This document shows positions 1 to 6,169 of a stretch of DNA of 6,440 nt, piece by piece. The notes beneath the pieces are model-generated. The model saw nothing but the letters and a program-made list of their open reading frames with translations. It did no database searches and was not told where the DNA came from. Position numbers and translations under genes: made by a program. This DNA comes from CAYRIY01 sp964424335 (GTDB taxonomy: Bacteria; Bacillota; Limnochordia; DTU080; RSA5): positions 1 to 6,440 of the forward strand of contig CAYRIY010000149.1 of NCBI GenBank assembly GCA_964424335.1, read 5' to 3'. Each line of letters begins with the position of its first letter. Position 1 is the first letter of the stretch.

Positions 1-704
1 ATCTGGAGCGCTTCGTAGCCCTCCGCTGAGTTGAACGTAACCTGACCGGTCTCATCGTTGTAGACCGAACCGCCCGCCGATTGAAGCATCCAGAAGAACG
101 TGATGTACGCGTTGAACCCGTCCCATGGGAAGTGGGTTCCCGCACGCTCGAAGGTCCCGTCCGAGCTTCGCAAAGTGAACTTCTTGGCAAGGTCAATGAA
201 TGAATCCCACTGGGTCGGTGGCTGGTCCGCGTCAAATCCCATGGCCGAGAACTGGTCCGCGTTGTACAGGTACGCGCCGCGGAATATGCCCATAAAAGGC
301 AGCGCATACAAGGCGCCGTCGTGCCGTCCAAGTTCAATCAGTCCGGGCATGTATTCGTCGAGTGAGAACCCGTCTCGCGCAATGAACGGGTCAAGGGGTT
401 GCAGCATGTTGTTCTCAACGAGGCGCGCTGCAAAATCAAAGCCGAAGTGAATGACGTCCGGGCCGGCGCCGGCGGACGCGGCGACCAAGAAGCGTTCATA
501 GGCGCCGGCGTCACCACCCGGAGCCGTGTAGAGCTCGACCTCGTACAGATCTTGCGACGCATTGAAATCGTCGACGAGCTGTTGCCACCAAGTGGCGTTC
601 GGCGGTCCCCAAGGGGTCCAAAACAGCACCTTTTCTGGAGCCGCGCCCACGAGTCCGGAGAACGTAAGCAGCAAGGTTACCACAAGAAACGCTAATCTTC
701 TCAT
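1..704 (-). CDS. Sugar-type ABC transporter substrate-binding protein, C-terminal part beyond window
   Basis: This is an extracytoplasmic binding protein that would capture a sugar or oligosaccharide and deliver it to an ABC importer. Only the first 234 codons are here; family members (SBP_bac_1/UgpB-like) usually have about 420-450 residues, so a little over half is visible. Residues 1-22 form a signal peptide: MRR, then a hydrophobic stretch, then VGA-A as a likely signal peptidase I site. There is no lipobox cysteine. Family-type features follow: an aromatic-rich N-terminal strand (VLFWTPWG, 26-33), AGPDVIHFG (80-88), LYALPF (132-137) and LYNADQFSAMGF (146-157), the usual ligand-cleft layout. 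The ATG at 704 is supported by AGGGGAG eight bases upstream. The gene diverges from the phosphodiester glycosidase gene, and LacI-type operators lie upstream. Importer permeases are expected to the left but are not visible. The exact sugar is unknown. Family call sure; specificity not. Confidence 0.93.
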   Translation of the reverse strand, partial: MRRLAFLVVTLLLTFSGLVGAAPEKVLFWTPWGPPNATWWQQLVDDFNASQDLYEVELYTAPGGDAGAYERFLVAASAGAGPDVIHFGFDFAARLVENNMLQPLDPFIARDGFSLDEYMPGLIELGRHDGALYALPFMGIFRGAYLYNADQFSAMGFDADQPPTQWDSFIDLAKKFTLRSSDGTFERAGTHFPWDGFNAYITFFWMLQSAGGSVYNDETGQVTFNSAEGYEALQ

Positions 705-712
705 CCTACTAA

Positions 713-719
713 CTCCCCT
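713..719 (-). promoter_or_regulatory. Ribosome binding site of the substrate-binding protein gene
   Basis: Read on the minus strand this is AGGGGAG, eight bases before the ATG at 704-702. It supports that start, which also places a complete signal peptide at the N-terminus. Confidence 0.75.
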
Positions 720-731
720 CACGATAGAATG

Positions 732-743
732 CTAACGCGTTAG
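732..743. promoter_or_regulatory. LacI-family-type operator, copy 1 (O1)
   Basis: This is the perfect 12-bp palindrome CTAACGCGTTAG with the central CG typical of LacI/GalR-family operators. It is identical in its 12-bp core to copy 2 at 811-822, with centres 79 bp apart. It lies 28 bases upstream of the binding-protein start codon. If the promoter at 798-825 is used, it falls about 50 bases downstream of the transcription start, where a bound repressor could block elongation or help form a loop. The regulator gene is not in the window. That a LacI-family protein binds here is inferred from the shape of the site. Confidence 0.8.
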
Positions 744-797
744 ATTGTTTCTTGGCGAATAGAGTAAAACCTTCCGAGGATCATTTTTTTGATGCGA

Positions 798-825
798 ATT
801 TTATGGTTGGCTAACGCGTTAGCAA
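798..825 (-). promoter_or_regulatory. Putative sigma-A-type promoter of the substrate-binding protein gene
   Basis: On the minus strand, TTGCTA (825-820) is separated by 16 bases from TAAAAT (803-798). Both hexamers are close to TTGACA and TATAAT. The predicted transcription start is near 791, giving a leader of about 87 nt. Operator copy 2 occupies the spacer and overlaps the -35 element, the expected position for direct repression. The weaker alternative TTTACT at 767-762 with a poor -10 would bring operator copy 1 onto the -10 region instead. Confidence 0.5.
810..823. promoter_or_regulatory. LacI-family-type operator, copy 2 (O2)
   Basis: This is the perfect 14-bp palindrome GCTAACGCGTTAGC. 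Two further pairs, T807/A826 and T808/A825, extend it with one mismatched position, giving an imperfect 20-bp dyad at 807-826. It is a stronger dyad than copy 1 and lies inside the predicted promoter spacer of the substrate-binding protein. It is also 182 bases upstream of the divergent glycosidase gene, so it could influence both directions. Confidence 0.82.
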
Positions 826-838
826 AGTCTGGCACACC

Positions 839-861
839 AATTGCACCTGCAGCAAGCAATT
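839..861. repeat. Inverted repeat AATTGC/GCAATT
   Basis: Six-base arms at 839-844 and 856-861 are perfectly complementary and flank an 11-base centre containing the palindrome CTGCAG (847-852). The repeat lies just downstream of operator copy 2 in the glycosidase direction. It could be a second regulator site or chance; there is no T-tract, so it is not a terminator. Confidence 0.4.
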
Positions 862-926
862 CGAGTCCCGTGCCCTAACCATAAACCACAAGAGGAAGTG
901 TGAGTAGTTGTGGCAAAAAATGGTAC

Positions 927-954
927 GACTTGCTTGCGGCCGGACTTGCGTGCG
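927..954. repeat. Tandem direct repeat, 12 bases, 16-base period
   Basis: GACTTGCTTGCG (927-938) recurs as GACTTGCGTGCG (943-954), 11 of 12 positions identical, one and a half helical turns apart. The pair ends 36 bases before the glycosidase ribosome binding site. The position suits an activator or repressor site, but no known family consensus is recognised. Confidence 0.45.
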
Positions 955-990
955 CATGCGTCACGTGGGATCCTCAGCCGCAACGTTAAT

Positions 991-997
991 AGGGAGG
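991..997 (+). promoter_or_regulatory. Ribosome binding site of the phosphodiester glycosidase gene
   Basis: AGGGAGG sits seven bases before the ATG at 1005. It favours that start over the in-frame ATG at 1047, where a shorter signal peptide (MLATLIVFF) would begin. Confidence 0.8.
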
Positions 998-1004
998 CGT
1001 CGGC

Positions 1005-2237
1005 ATGGATCGTTTTTGTAGTCTCGACTCGTATCGACGGCGTGTGATGCTGGCAACGTTGATCGTCTTTTTTGCGCTTGCCGCTTGCAACGCTGCCATG
1101 TTTGCGGCAGCGTCGGCTCAATCCCAAGTCAGTGCTCTCGAGGTTGCGCCGGGTGTCGCTTACCAGGTAATTGACATCGAAACACCGAGGGGAACGGCCC
1201 GCGCCCATGTTATCGAGGTCGACCTCAGTCATCCCGATGTCTATGTTGACTTGCTTTACCCGGGGGTGGTGGCCTCGGCGCTCCCCCTGTCGGAGATGGC
1301 CGCACTAAGCGGCGCCGTAGCGGCTGTGAATGGCGATTTCTTTAACATTAGCGCGACGCAGGCCGGGGTTGTGCCCACGAATGCTCCCGTAGGACCGGCA
1401 ATCGCGAGCGGGGTCGTACTCAAAGCCGCCGTGCCGACGCGCCAGCGGTTTGGACCGAGCCTGCCGCTCGGCGCCTCGGTCGATGACGTCATCGGCGTTG
1501 GGGAAGACGGCGTGGCGCGCGTTGCCCGCCTGACGCTCCATGGAACGATCGTCACGTCGGAGGGCGTCTATCCTTTGGCCGGGCTCAACCAGTACGCCAT
1601 AGCGCAGCGCGGCATTGGGGCGTTCACGTCCGACTGGGGGAGCGTCTCTCGGCGGCGGGCCACGTGCGGAACCGACTCGCGTCGGGAGGATCCGTGCAGC
1701 GTCAACGTGTTTGAGGTGATCGTGACCGATGGACGAGTTGCGAGCGTTTCAGACCAGCCGGGCGAAGGAGAAATCCCCGACGGAAGCGTTGTCCTGCTCG
1801 GTAGGGAGACGGGCGCCGATCGCCTTCGTACGCTGCGTTTGGGCGATCCGGTCTCGATCGAGTACGAGCTTCGTTCGACAGTCGACGTTCCGTTTCGATT
1901 CGCCGTCGGCGGTCAGCCGCTCGTGCGCGATGGCGGGGCCGTGCCGGGCCTCGACAATCAGGTCGCAGCAGTTCGCAGCGCGGCCGGCATAAGTCCCGAC
2001 GGTCTCACGCTCTACCTTTTCTCACTCGAGCGGGGAAAATCGGGAATGACCTACGCCGAAGTAGCGTCGCTCCTCCTCTCGCTTGGCGCCTCGTCGGGCG
2101 TCAACCTCGACGGAGGGGGCTCGTCCACCCTGGTTGTACGTGATGAGATCGGAGGGGGCATCACTGCGGTCAATCTCGCTCCGGGAGAAGCAGAGCGACG
2201 CATTCCAAACGGGATCGGCGTTTTCGTGCGTCCCTAA
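1005..2237 (+). CDS. Secreted phosphodiester glycosidase family (NAGPA-domain) protein
   Basis: This 410-residue protein belongs to the NAGPA/phosphodiester glycosidase family (PF09992), often labelled 'exopolysaccharide biosynthesis' protein. The family includes the mammalian enzyme that removes GlcNAc from GlcNAc-1-phosphate-mannose diesters; bacterial substrates are mostly unknown. The N-terminus has RRR (11-13) and a hydrophobic core (15-38). Two processing signals overlap: a lipobox-like L25-A26-A27-C28, and a signal-peptidase-like ASA before Q39. The protein therefore acts outside the membrane, either anchored or free. Family hallmarks are NGDFF (109-113), GGQPLVRDG (302-310), NLDGGGSST (367-375) and ERRIPNGIGVF (397-407); the NGDFF and NLDGGGSST segments belong to the conserved presumed active-site core. 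C221 and C231 could form a disulphide. Length is normal for a single-domain member. It diverges from a sugar-binding protein gene and may release the sugar that protein collects (inference). Family sure, substrate unknown. Confidence 0.93.
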   Translation: MDRFCSLDSYRRRVMLATLIVFFALAACNAAMFAAASAQSQVSALEVAPGVAYQVIDIETPRGTARAHVIEVDLSHPDVYVDLLYPGVVASALPLSEMAALSGAVAAVNGDFFNISATQAGVVPTNAPVGPAIASGVVLKAAVPTRQRFGPSLPLGASVDDVIGVGEDGVARVARLTLHGTIVTSEGVYPLAGLNQYAIAQRGIGAFTSDWGSVSRRRATCGTDSRREDPCSVNVFEVIVTDGRVASVSDQPGEGEIPDGSVVLLGRETGADRLRTLRLGDPVSIEYELRSTVDVPFRFAVGGQPLVRDGGAVPGLDNQVAAVRSAAGISPDGLTLYLFSLERGKSGMTYAEVASLLLSLGASSGVNLDGGGSSTLVVRDEIGGGITAVNLAPGEAERRIPNGIGVFVRP

Positions 2238-2250
2238 AGACGACTCGTAC

Positions 2251-4230
2251 CTATTGATACCACTGAGCCTGCAGGGTGAACATGCGGGCGTATTCGCCGT
2301 CCCGGGCGACCAACTCGTCGTGGCTGCCGATTTCGACGATTCGGCCGCCTTTCAAAACGACGATGCGGTCGGCCATGCGGGCCGATCCGAGCCGGTGGGA
2401 AATGAGGATGGATGTCCGGTCTGACGTCATCTCGCCGAACTGCTCGTAAATCTCCGCCTCCGCCTTGGGGTCGAGGGCGGCGGTCGGCTCGTCGAGCACG
2501 ACGACGGGCGCTCGCCGCACGAGCGCGCGGGCTATGGCGAGCTTTTGCCACTGGCCGCCCGAGAGATCGAGCCCGCCGAGCGGGCGCCCAAGCAAGGTGT
2601 CGTACCGCTCAGGGAGGCTTTCGATAAACTCTGCGGCGCCGCTTACGCTCGCAGCCCATTCGATGTCGGCCGGCGTGGCGTCGAGAAGCCGACCAAAGCG
2701 AATGTTGTCGGCGACCGGAAACTGGTAGCGGACAAACTCTTGAAAGACGGCGGAAAAGTAGCTTCTCAGCTCAGACTCGGGCAGGTCTTGGAGCGGTACC
2801 CCATTGATCGAGATCTCGCCTTGGGTTGGCGCATACAGCCCCATGATCAGGCGGACGAGCGTCGACTTGCCCGCGCCGTTTTCGCCGATGAGCGCAATGC
2901 GTTCGCCGGGGGCGATCGTCAGGTTGATGTCCTCGAGGACCGGGCGTTCCCCTCCGGGGTAGGTAAACCAGACGTTCTTGAGCTCGATCTTGGCCGCGGT
3001 CTGAGGCGCTATGGGAGACTCCGGCTCGGGACGCTCCGATTTGATGTGGCCGTTTACGGAGATCGATGCCGATCCGCGCTCCTTGGGCGGGACGGGCGAT
3101 TTGCTCGATTTGTCCATTGTAGGCGAAGGCCCGTGTATCTTGTATACGTCATACTCCAAAAACTCGTACAGGTCCGCCAAATACAGGCTTTGCTCGTGAA
3201 GGCCGCTCACGTTGCGCATCACCTGCTCGATGCGCGCGCTGAACTGCTGCAGGGCCTGCATGATGACGGCGTACATGCCAAATGTGATCCGAGCGCCGGT
3301 GACCATGACGGCAAGCAGGGCCAAGCACCCTGCGTACGCCGCCGTGCGAACACCATCCGTGAGCAGCCCGAGCCACGCCTGCTTCACCTCGAGTTGGCGC
3401 CGCTCGACGTGGAGCCCTTTTGAAAGGGAGAGCCAGCGCTCGAGCAAGTGACCGGCGAGCGTGAAGAGGCGGACTTCCTTCGCCTCGTCCCTGCGTGTCA
3501 TCAAGTTGTTGAGGTACATGGCAAGGCGGCTTTCGGGCGTGCGCACCCTGTACACCCAGTACGTTTTCTTTCGCATCTGGAGCATGACCCAAAAGCCTGG
3601 CGCGACGCCGAGCGCCATGATGGGGGCTAGCGACCAATGGGCCTGCCAGAGCACGATGAGGATGCCCGCCATCCCGGCGAATGAGGCGACGACGTCGGTC
3701 ACGAGCCTTAACAGCGTGACTAGCCGCGATCCCATGTCCTGGTTTGCCCGTTGGAGCGCGTCGTAAAAGTCGGGGTGTTCGAAGTGGACGAGGTCGACGG
3801 AGTGCGCCTTCTCGATCACTTCGCGCTGGAGGTAGATCCCGACCTTTTCTTGGACGTCTACCTCGCAGTAGGACCGGAGCATCTCAAGGAGGATGCCGAG
3901 GACCATCACGCCGCCCAGCCAGATTACCCACGGCGCGACGGCGCTCATCGGATCGAGTCCGGACGCGGCCGATGCGGCTCCGCCCCGAAGGGCCGTCTGG
4001 AGCGAATCGATCAGGCGCTGGGTGACGATGAGCTGTCCGGCGGCGATGACGCCGTCGCCGAGGGCAGCGGCGGAGAGCCCGGCCGTGGCGAGCGGAGCGC
4101 TCTTGATCACTGCGCCTAAGAGCCTTGGAATGAGGCGAGGAGCGGACAGACGGTTTCCTTTCGCGTCGGCCCCATCCCGAGGCATGGGTGGGAGCGCGCG
4201 CATGCGCCCTCTATGTTCAGGCATGCCCAC
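2251..4230 (-). CDS. ABC exporter half-transporter (membrane domain fused to ATPase), downstream subunit
   Basis: This 659-residue type I ABC exporter subunit sits in the cytoplasmic membrane. The membrane domain spans about residues 36-360, with hydrophobic segments near 48-70, 98-117, 176-215, 293-311 and 315-330. It carries FEHPDFYDALQRA (150-162) and EAKEVRLFTL (249-258), both matched in its partner. The ATPase domain (about 414-659) has A-loop Y424, Walker A GENGAGKST (449-457), Q-loop Q497, signature LSGGQ (556-560), Walker B VVVLDE (576-581) and H-loop H612, all canonical. An S/P/K/E-rich linker of about 45 residues (367-412) joins the domains and is longer than in the partner. GTG at 4230 is chosen because AGGGGGTGA lies five bases upstream; it overlaps the upstream gene by 14 bases. 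ATG at 4224 (8-base overlap) is possible, and a TTG at 4275 is less likely. It probably pairs with the upstream subunit. Substrate unknown. Confidence 0.95.
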   Translation of the reverse strand: MGMPEHRGRMRALPPMPRDGADAKGNRLSAPRLIPRLLGAVIKSAPLATAGLSAAALGDGVIAAGQLIVTQRLIDSLQTALRGGAASAASGLDPMSAVAPWVIWLGGVMVLGILLEMLRSYCEVDVQEKVGIYLQREVIEKAHSVDLVHFEHPDFYDALQRANQDMGSRLVTLLRLVTDVVASFAGMAGILIVLWQAHWSLAPIMALGVAPGFWVMLQMRKKTYWVYRVRTPESRLAMYLNNLMTRRDEAKEVRLFTLAGHLLERWLSLSKGLHVERRQLEVKQAWLGLLTDGVRTAAYAGCLALLAVMVTGARITFGMYAVIMQALQQFSARIEQVMRNVSGLHEQSLYLADLYEFLEYDVYKIHGPSPTMDKSSKSPVPPKERGSASISVNGHIKSERPEPESPIAPQTAAKIELKNVWFTYPGGERPVLEDINLTIAPGERIALIGENGAGKSTLVRLIMGLYAPTQGEISINGVPLQDLPESELRSYFSAVFQEFVRYQFPVADNIRFGRLLDATPADIEWAASVSGAAEFIESLPERYDTLLGRPLGGLDLSGGQWQKLAIARALVRRAPVVVLDEPTAALDPKAEAEIYEQFGEMTSDRTSILISHRLGSARMADRIVVLKGGRIVEIGSHDELVARDGEYARMFTLQAQWYQ

Positions 4231-6169
4231 GCTGTTCACCCCCTGTCGGGCGGTACCATTTCGCCTGCAGTTCAAACATGGTTGCGTACATTCCTTGCTG
4301 CGCGAGAAGCTCGTCGTGGTGGCCGTTTTCGATCAATCGTCCGTCTTCGAGCACGAGGATTCGGTCGGCGATACGGGCCGAGGCCATCCGGTGCGACACA
4401 AAGATCGCGGTGCGGCCGCCCGCAAGGGCCCGGAATTGCTCAAAAATCTCCAGCTCGGCCCTTGCATCGAGGGCGGCAGTCGGCTCGTCGAGCACGAGGA
4501 CTCGAGCGTCGCGGAAGTAGGCCCGGGCGATGGCGATTTTTTGCCACTGGCCGCCCGAGAGGTCTTGGCCGCCTTCAAACGTGCGGCCGAGCGTCGTGTC
4601 AAGGCCCGTCTCGAGGCGCTCGATCACCTGGTCGGCGCCTGCCGCCTGAGCTGCGTGGGAAATGCCTGGCAAGTCATCAAGGCGCTCGGATTGCCCGAAT
4701 CCGATGTTGTCCTTCGCGGTCAACTGGTAGCGCAGATAATCTTGAAAGACCGCGGCGCAAAGCTTGCGAAAGCTCTCCGGTTCAAACGTCCGGATATCCT
4801 GGCCGTCAAAGAGGATCCGCCCTTTGGTGGGCCGGTAAAGGCCAAGCAGGAGCTTGACGAGCGTCGTCTTTCCAGCTCCGTTGGAGCCGACGAGCGCCAC
4901 TTTCTCCCCGGGGTAAATCGTAAAGGTGAGGTCCTTGATCACGTCGGGCCCGCCCGGGTAGGCGAACGTCACGTCTTCAAAGTCGATGCGGTACGTGTGC
5001 GACGGATTGGGCTCGGTTTGGCCGGTTTCATCTCGTTCCAGTTCGACGAAGTCGTGAAGGTCGCCCAGATAGAGCGCCTCTTCGTACACGGTGCCGACCT
5101 GGCGCATCACTTGCGTGAGCTGGTTTTGAAAGCGGGTGGCGGCGCTGATGAGGGCGACGAATCCTCCGATGCTCACAGCGCCCGCAACCGTCCGGTCGAG
5201 GAGGAGGAGAACGGCTCCGGCAAAGCCGACAATCGCAGTGATGCGGGAAAGTCCGAGCTTGACCTGTTGCGTCCGGGTGAGCTTTAGCCGCTGGTCGCGC
5301 AGGAACGATGCGACCCTGTACCAGACGTCGATCAAGTGCTTGCCAAGCTCGTAAAGGCGCAGCTCCTTGGCGGCGTCTCGATTGGTGAGCAGCTCGACCA
5401 TGTACTCGGAGCGGCGCAGCTCCGCCGTTTGGACCCGTCTTAGCTGGTAGCGCTCCCGACCCCTGCGAAGCTGCGAGATCAAGTTGGGCAGGGCGCCGAG
5501 CGCGAGCACGACGGGCATCATCACGTGGGCGCCGATGAGCAAGACGAGGTACGATACGAGGTTGACGGTGACTTCGGCCACGCGCAACGTGTTTTCAAAG
5601 ATGACAAAAGACCGCCATGCCGCGGCCTGCGTGGCCCGGCGAAGGCGGTCGTGAAATGCGGGTTGTTCAAATTCTTCTAGGGGGACGTGCCCCGCCTTTT
5701 CGATCACGAGCTGCTGCAGGCGCCAGCCTGCGCTCTCTCGCAGGTATGCTCGGGAGACCGCTCGGGCCGCCTGCACGCCCGCCGTAAGAGCTTGGACGCC
5801 GCCCAGGGCCACGATCCAGATGATGATCTCGGAGATATCCCCGCCCAGTCCGCCCACGCGGTCGACCGTATCGAGCAAGCGCTGCAAGATGATGAGCTGG
5901 CTTGCGGGCAGGAGGCCCTGAACGACCATCAGCGCGACGTTGACCGCAACCGCAAGAGGCCGCTCCCGCCATAAGAGGCGTGTGAACCAGTAGACCATCT
6001 TAAGGCTGCGGCTCTTTGGCACCTCGTTGTCGGGCTCGGTTGCGCCGGTGCTCGGCGGGGCATTCCAGGCCTGGCGGCCGGGGTCTGGTTGTCTGCGTCC
6101 ACGGGATTCGTCGGCCAATTTCCGTCGAGTGCACCTTTCAAGCGTTGTGCAGGTTATTGCGGCAAGCAT
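4217..6169 (-). CDS. ABC exporter half-transporter (membrane domain fused to ATPase), upstream subunit
   Basis: This protein of up to 650 residues is the probable partner of the next gene in a heterodimeric ABC exporter. The membrane domain (about 60-375) has hydrophobic segments near 72-97, 114-132, 197-232 and 307-342. It carries FEQPAFHDRLRRA (167-179) and AAKELRLYEL (266-275), both matched in the partner. The ATPase domain (about 393-640) has A-loop Y404, Walker A GSNGAGKTT (428-436), Q-loop Q476, signature LSGGQ (537-541), Walker B VLVLDE (557-562) and H-loop H593, so the site looks catalytically complete. ATG at 6169 is the only start between the in-frame stop at 6190-6188 and the body, but it lacks a clear ribosome binding site and adds an Arg/Pro-rich extension of 57 residues. 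Met58 (ATG at 5998) would give 593 residues, closer to the usual family size. The true start is uncertain. Its end overlaps the downstream start, suggesting translational coupling. Substrate unknown. Confidence 0.95.
   Translation of the reverse strand: MLAAITCTTLERCTRRKLADESRGRRQPDPGRQAWNAPPSTGATEPDNEVPKSRSLKMVYWFTRLLWRERPLAVAVNVALMVVQGLLPASQLIILQRLLDTVDRVGGLGGDISEIIIWIVALGGVQALTAGVQAARAVSRAYLRESAGWRLQQLVIEKAGHVPLEEFEQPAFHDRLRRATQAAAWRSFVIFENTLRVAEVTVNLVSYLVLLIGAHVMMPVVLALGALPNLISQLRRGRERYQLRRVQTAELRRSEYMVELLTNRDAAKELRLYELGKHLIDVWYRVASFLRDQRLKLTRTQQVKLGLSRITAIVGFAGAVLLLLDRTVAGAVSIGGFVALISAATRFQNQLTQVMRQVGTVYEEALYLGDLHDFVELERDETGQTEPNPSHTYRIDFEDVTFAYPGGPDVIKDLTFTIYPGEKVALVGSNGAGKTTLVKLLLGLYRPTKGRILFDGQDIRTFEPESFRKLCAAVFQDYLRYQLTAKDNIGFGQSERLDDLPGISHAAQAAGADQVIERLETGLDTTLGRTFEGGQDLSGGQWQKIAIARAYFRDARVLVLDEPTAALDARAELEIFEQFRALAGGRTAIFVSHRMASARIADRILVLEDGRLIENGHHDELLAQQGMYATMFELQAKWYRPTGGEQRGHA
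4236..4244 (-). promoter_or_regulatory. Ribosome binding site deciding the GTG start of the downstream exporter gene
   Basis: On the minus strand this reads AGGGGGTGA, one mismatch from AGGAGGTGA. It is five bases before GTG (4230-4228) and eleven before ATG (4224-4222). The spacing favours GTG. The site lies inside the last codons of the upstream exporter gene, so the two subunits are probably translated in a coupled way. Confidence 0.7.

Larger units (their letters stand above)
705..1004. other. Divergent intergenic control region
   Basis: There is no convincing gene in these 300 bases. The half nearer the substrate-binding gene is AT-richer than its surroundings and holds the two operators and the minus-strand promoter. 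The half nearer the glycosidase gene holds an inverted repeat (AATTGC at 839-844 and GCAATT at 856-861) and a near-perfect 12-base direct repeat (927-938 and 943-954). I could not find a convincing -35/-10 pair for the glycosidase gene; the closest is CATAAA at 880-885, which lacks a good -35. No riboswitch or terminator is recognisable. Confidence 0.7.

Noticed and set aside
730..745. Catabolite-control (cre) site instead of a LacI-type sugar operator
   Set aside because: The site begins TG and has a central CG, but the right side ends AG rather than the CA required by the cre consensus. A local LacI-family regulator fits better, though CcpA-like proteins belong to the same family.
765..790. 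Intrinsic terminator ending in seven T residues (plus strand)
   Set aside because: The only stem before the T-run is CCT/AGG, three base pairs, and no gene on the plus strand ends upstream of it.
953..967. CGCATGCG and CACGTG palindromes
   Set aside because: Short palindromes of this kind are expected by chance in GC-rich DNA, and neither matches a regulator site I can name.
981..990. AACGTT palindrome near the glycosidase ribosome binding site as a third operator
   Set aside because: It shares only a partial core with CTAACGCGTTAG, and its arms are too short to count as the same site.
819..1232. Minus-strand open frame of 137 codons over the control region and glycosidase start
   Set aside because: It crosses operator copy 2 and the well-supported glycosidase start, and its product shows no domain or signal.
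2545..3423. Plus-strand open frame of 292 codons
   Set aside because: It is antisense to the downstream exporter gene, lacks a ribosome binding site I can see, and encodes a low-complexity Arg/Leu/Asp-rich product typical of a shadow frame.
3893..5287. Plus-strand open frame of 464 codons
   Set aside because: It runs antisense across the junction of both exporter genes, whose proteins show full ABC motifs. Its translation has no recognisable domain, and long antisense frames are common in GC-rich coding DNA.
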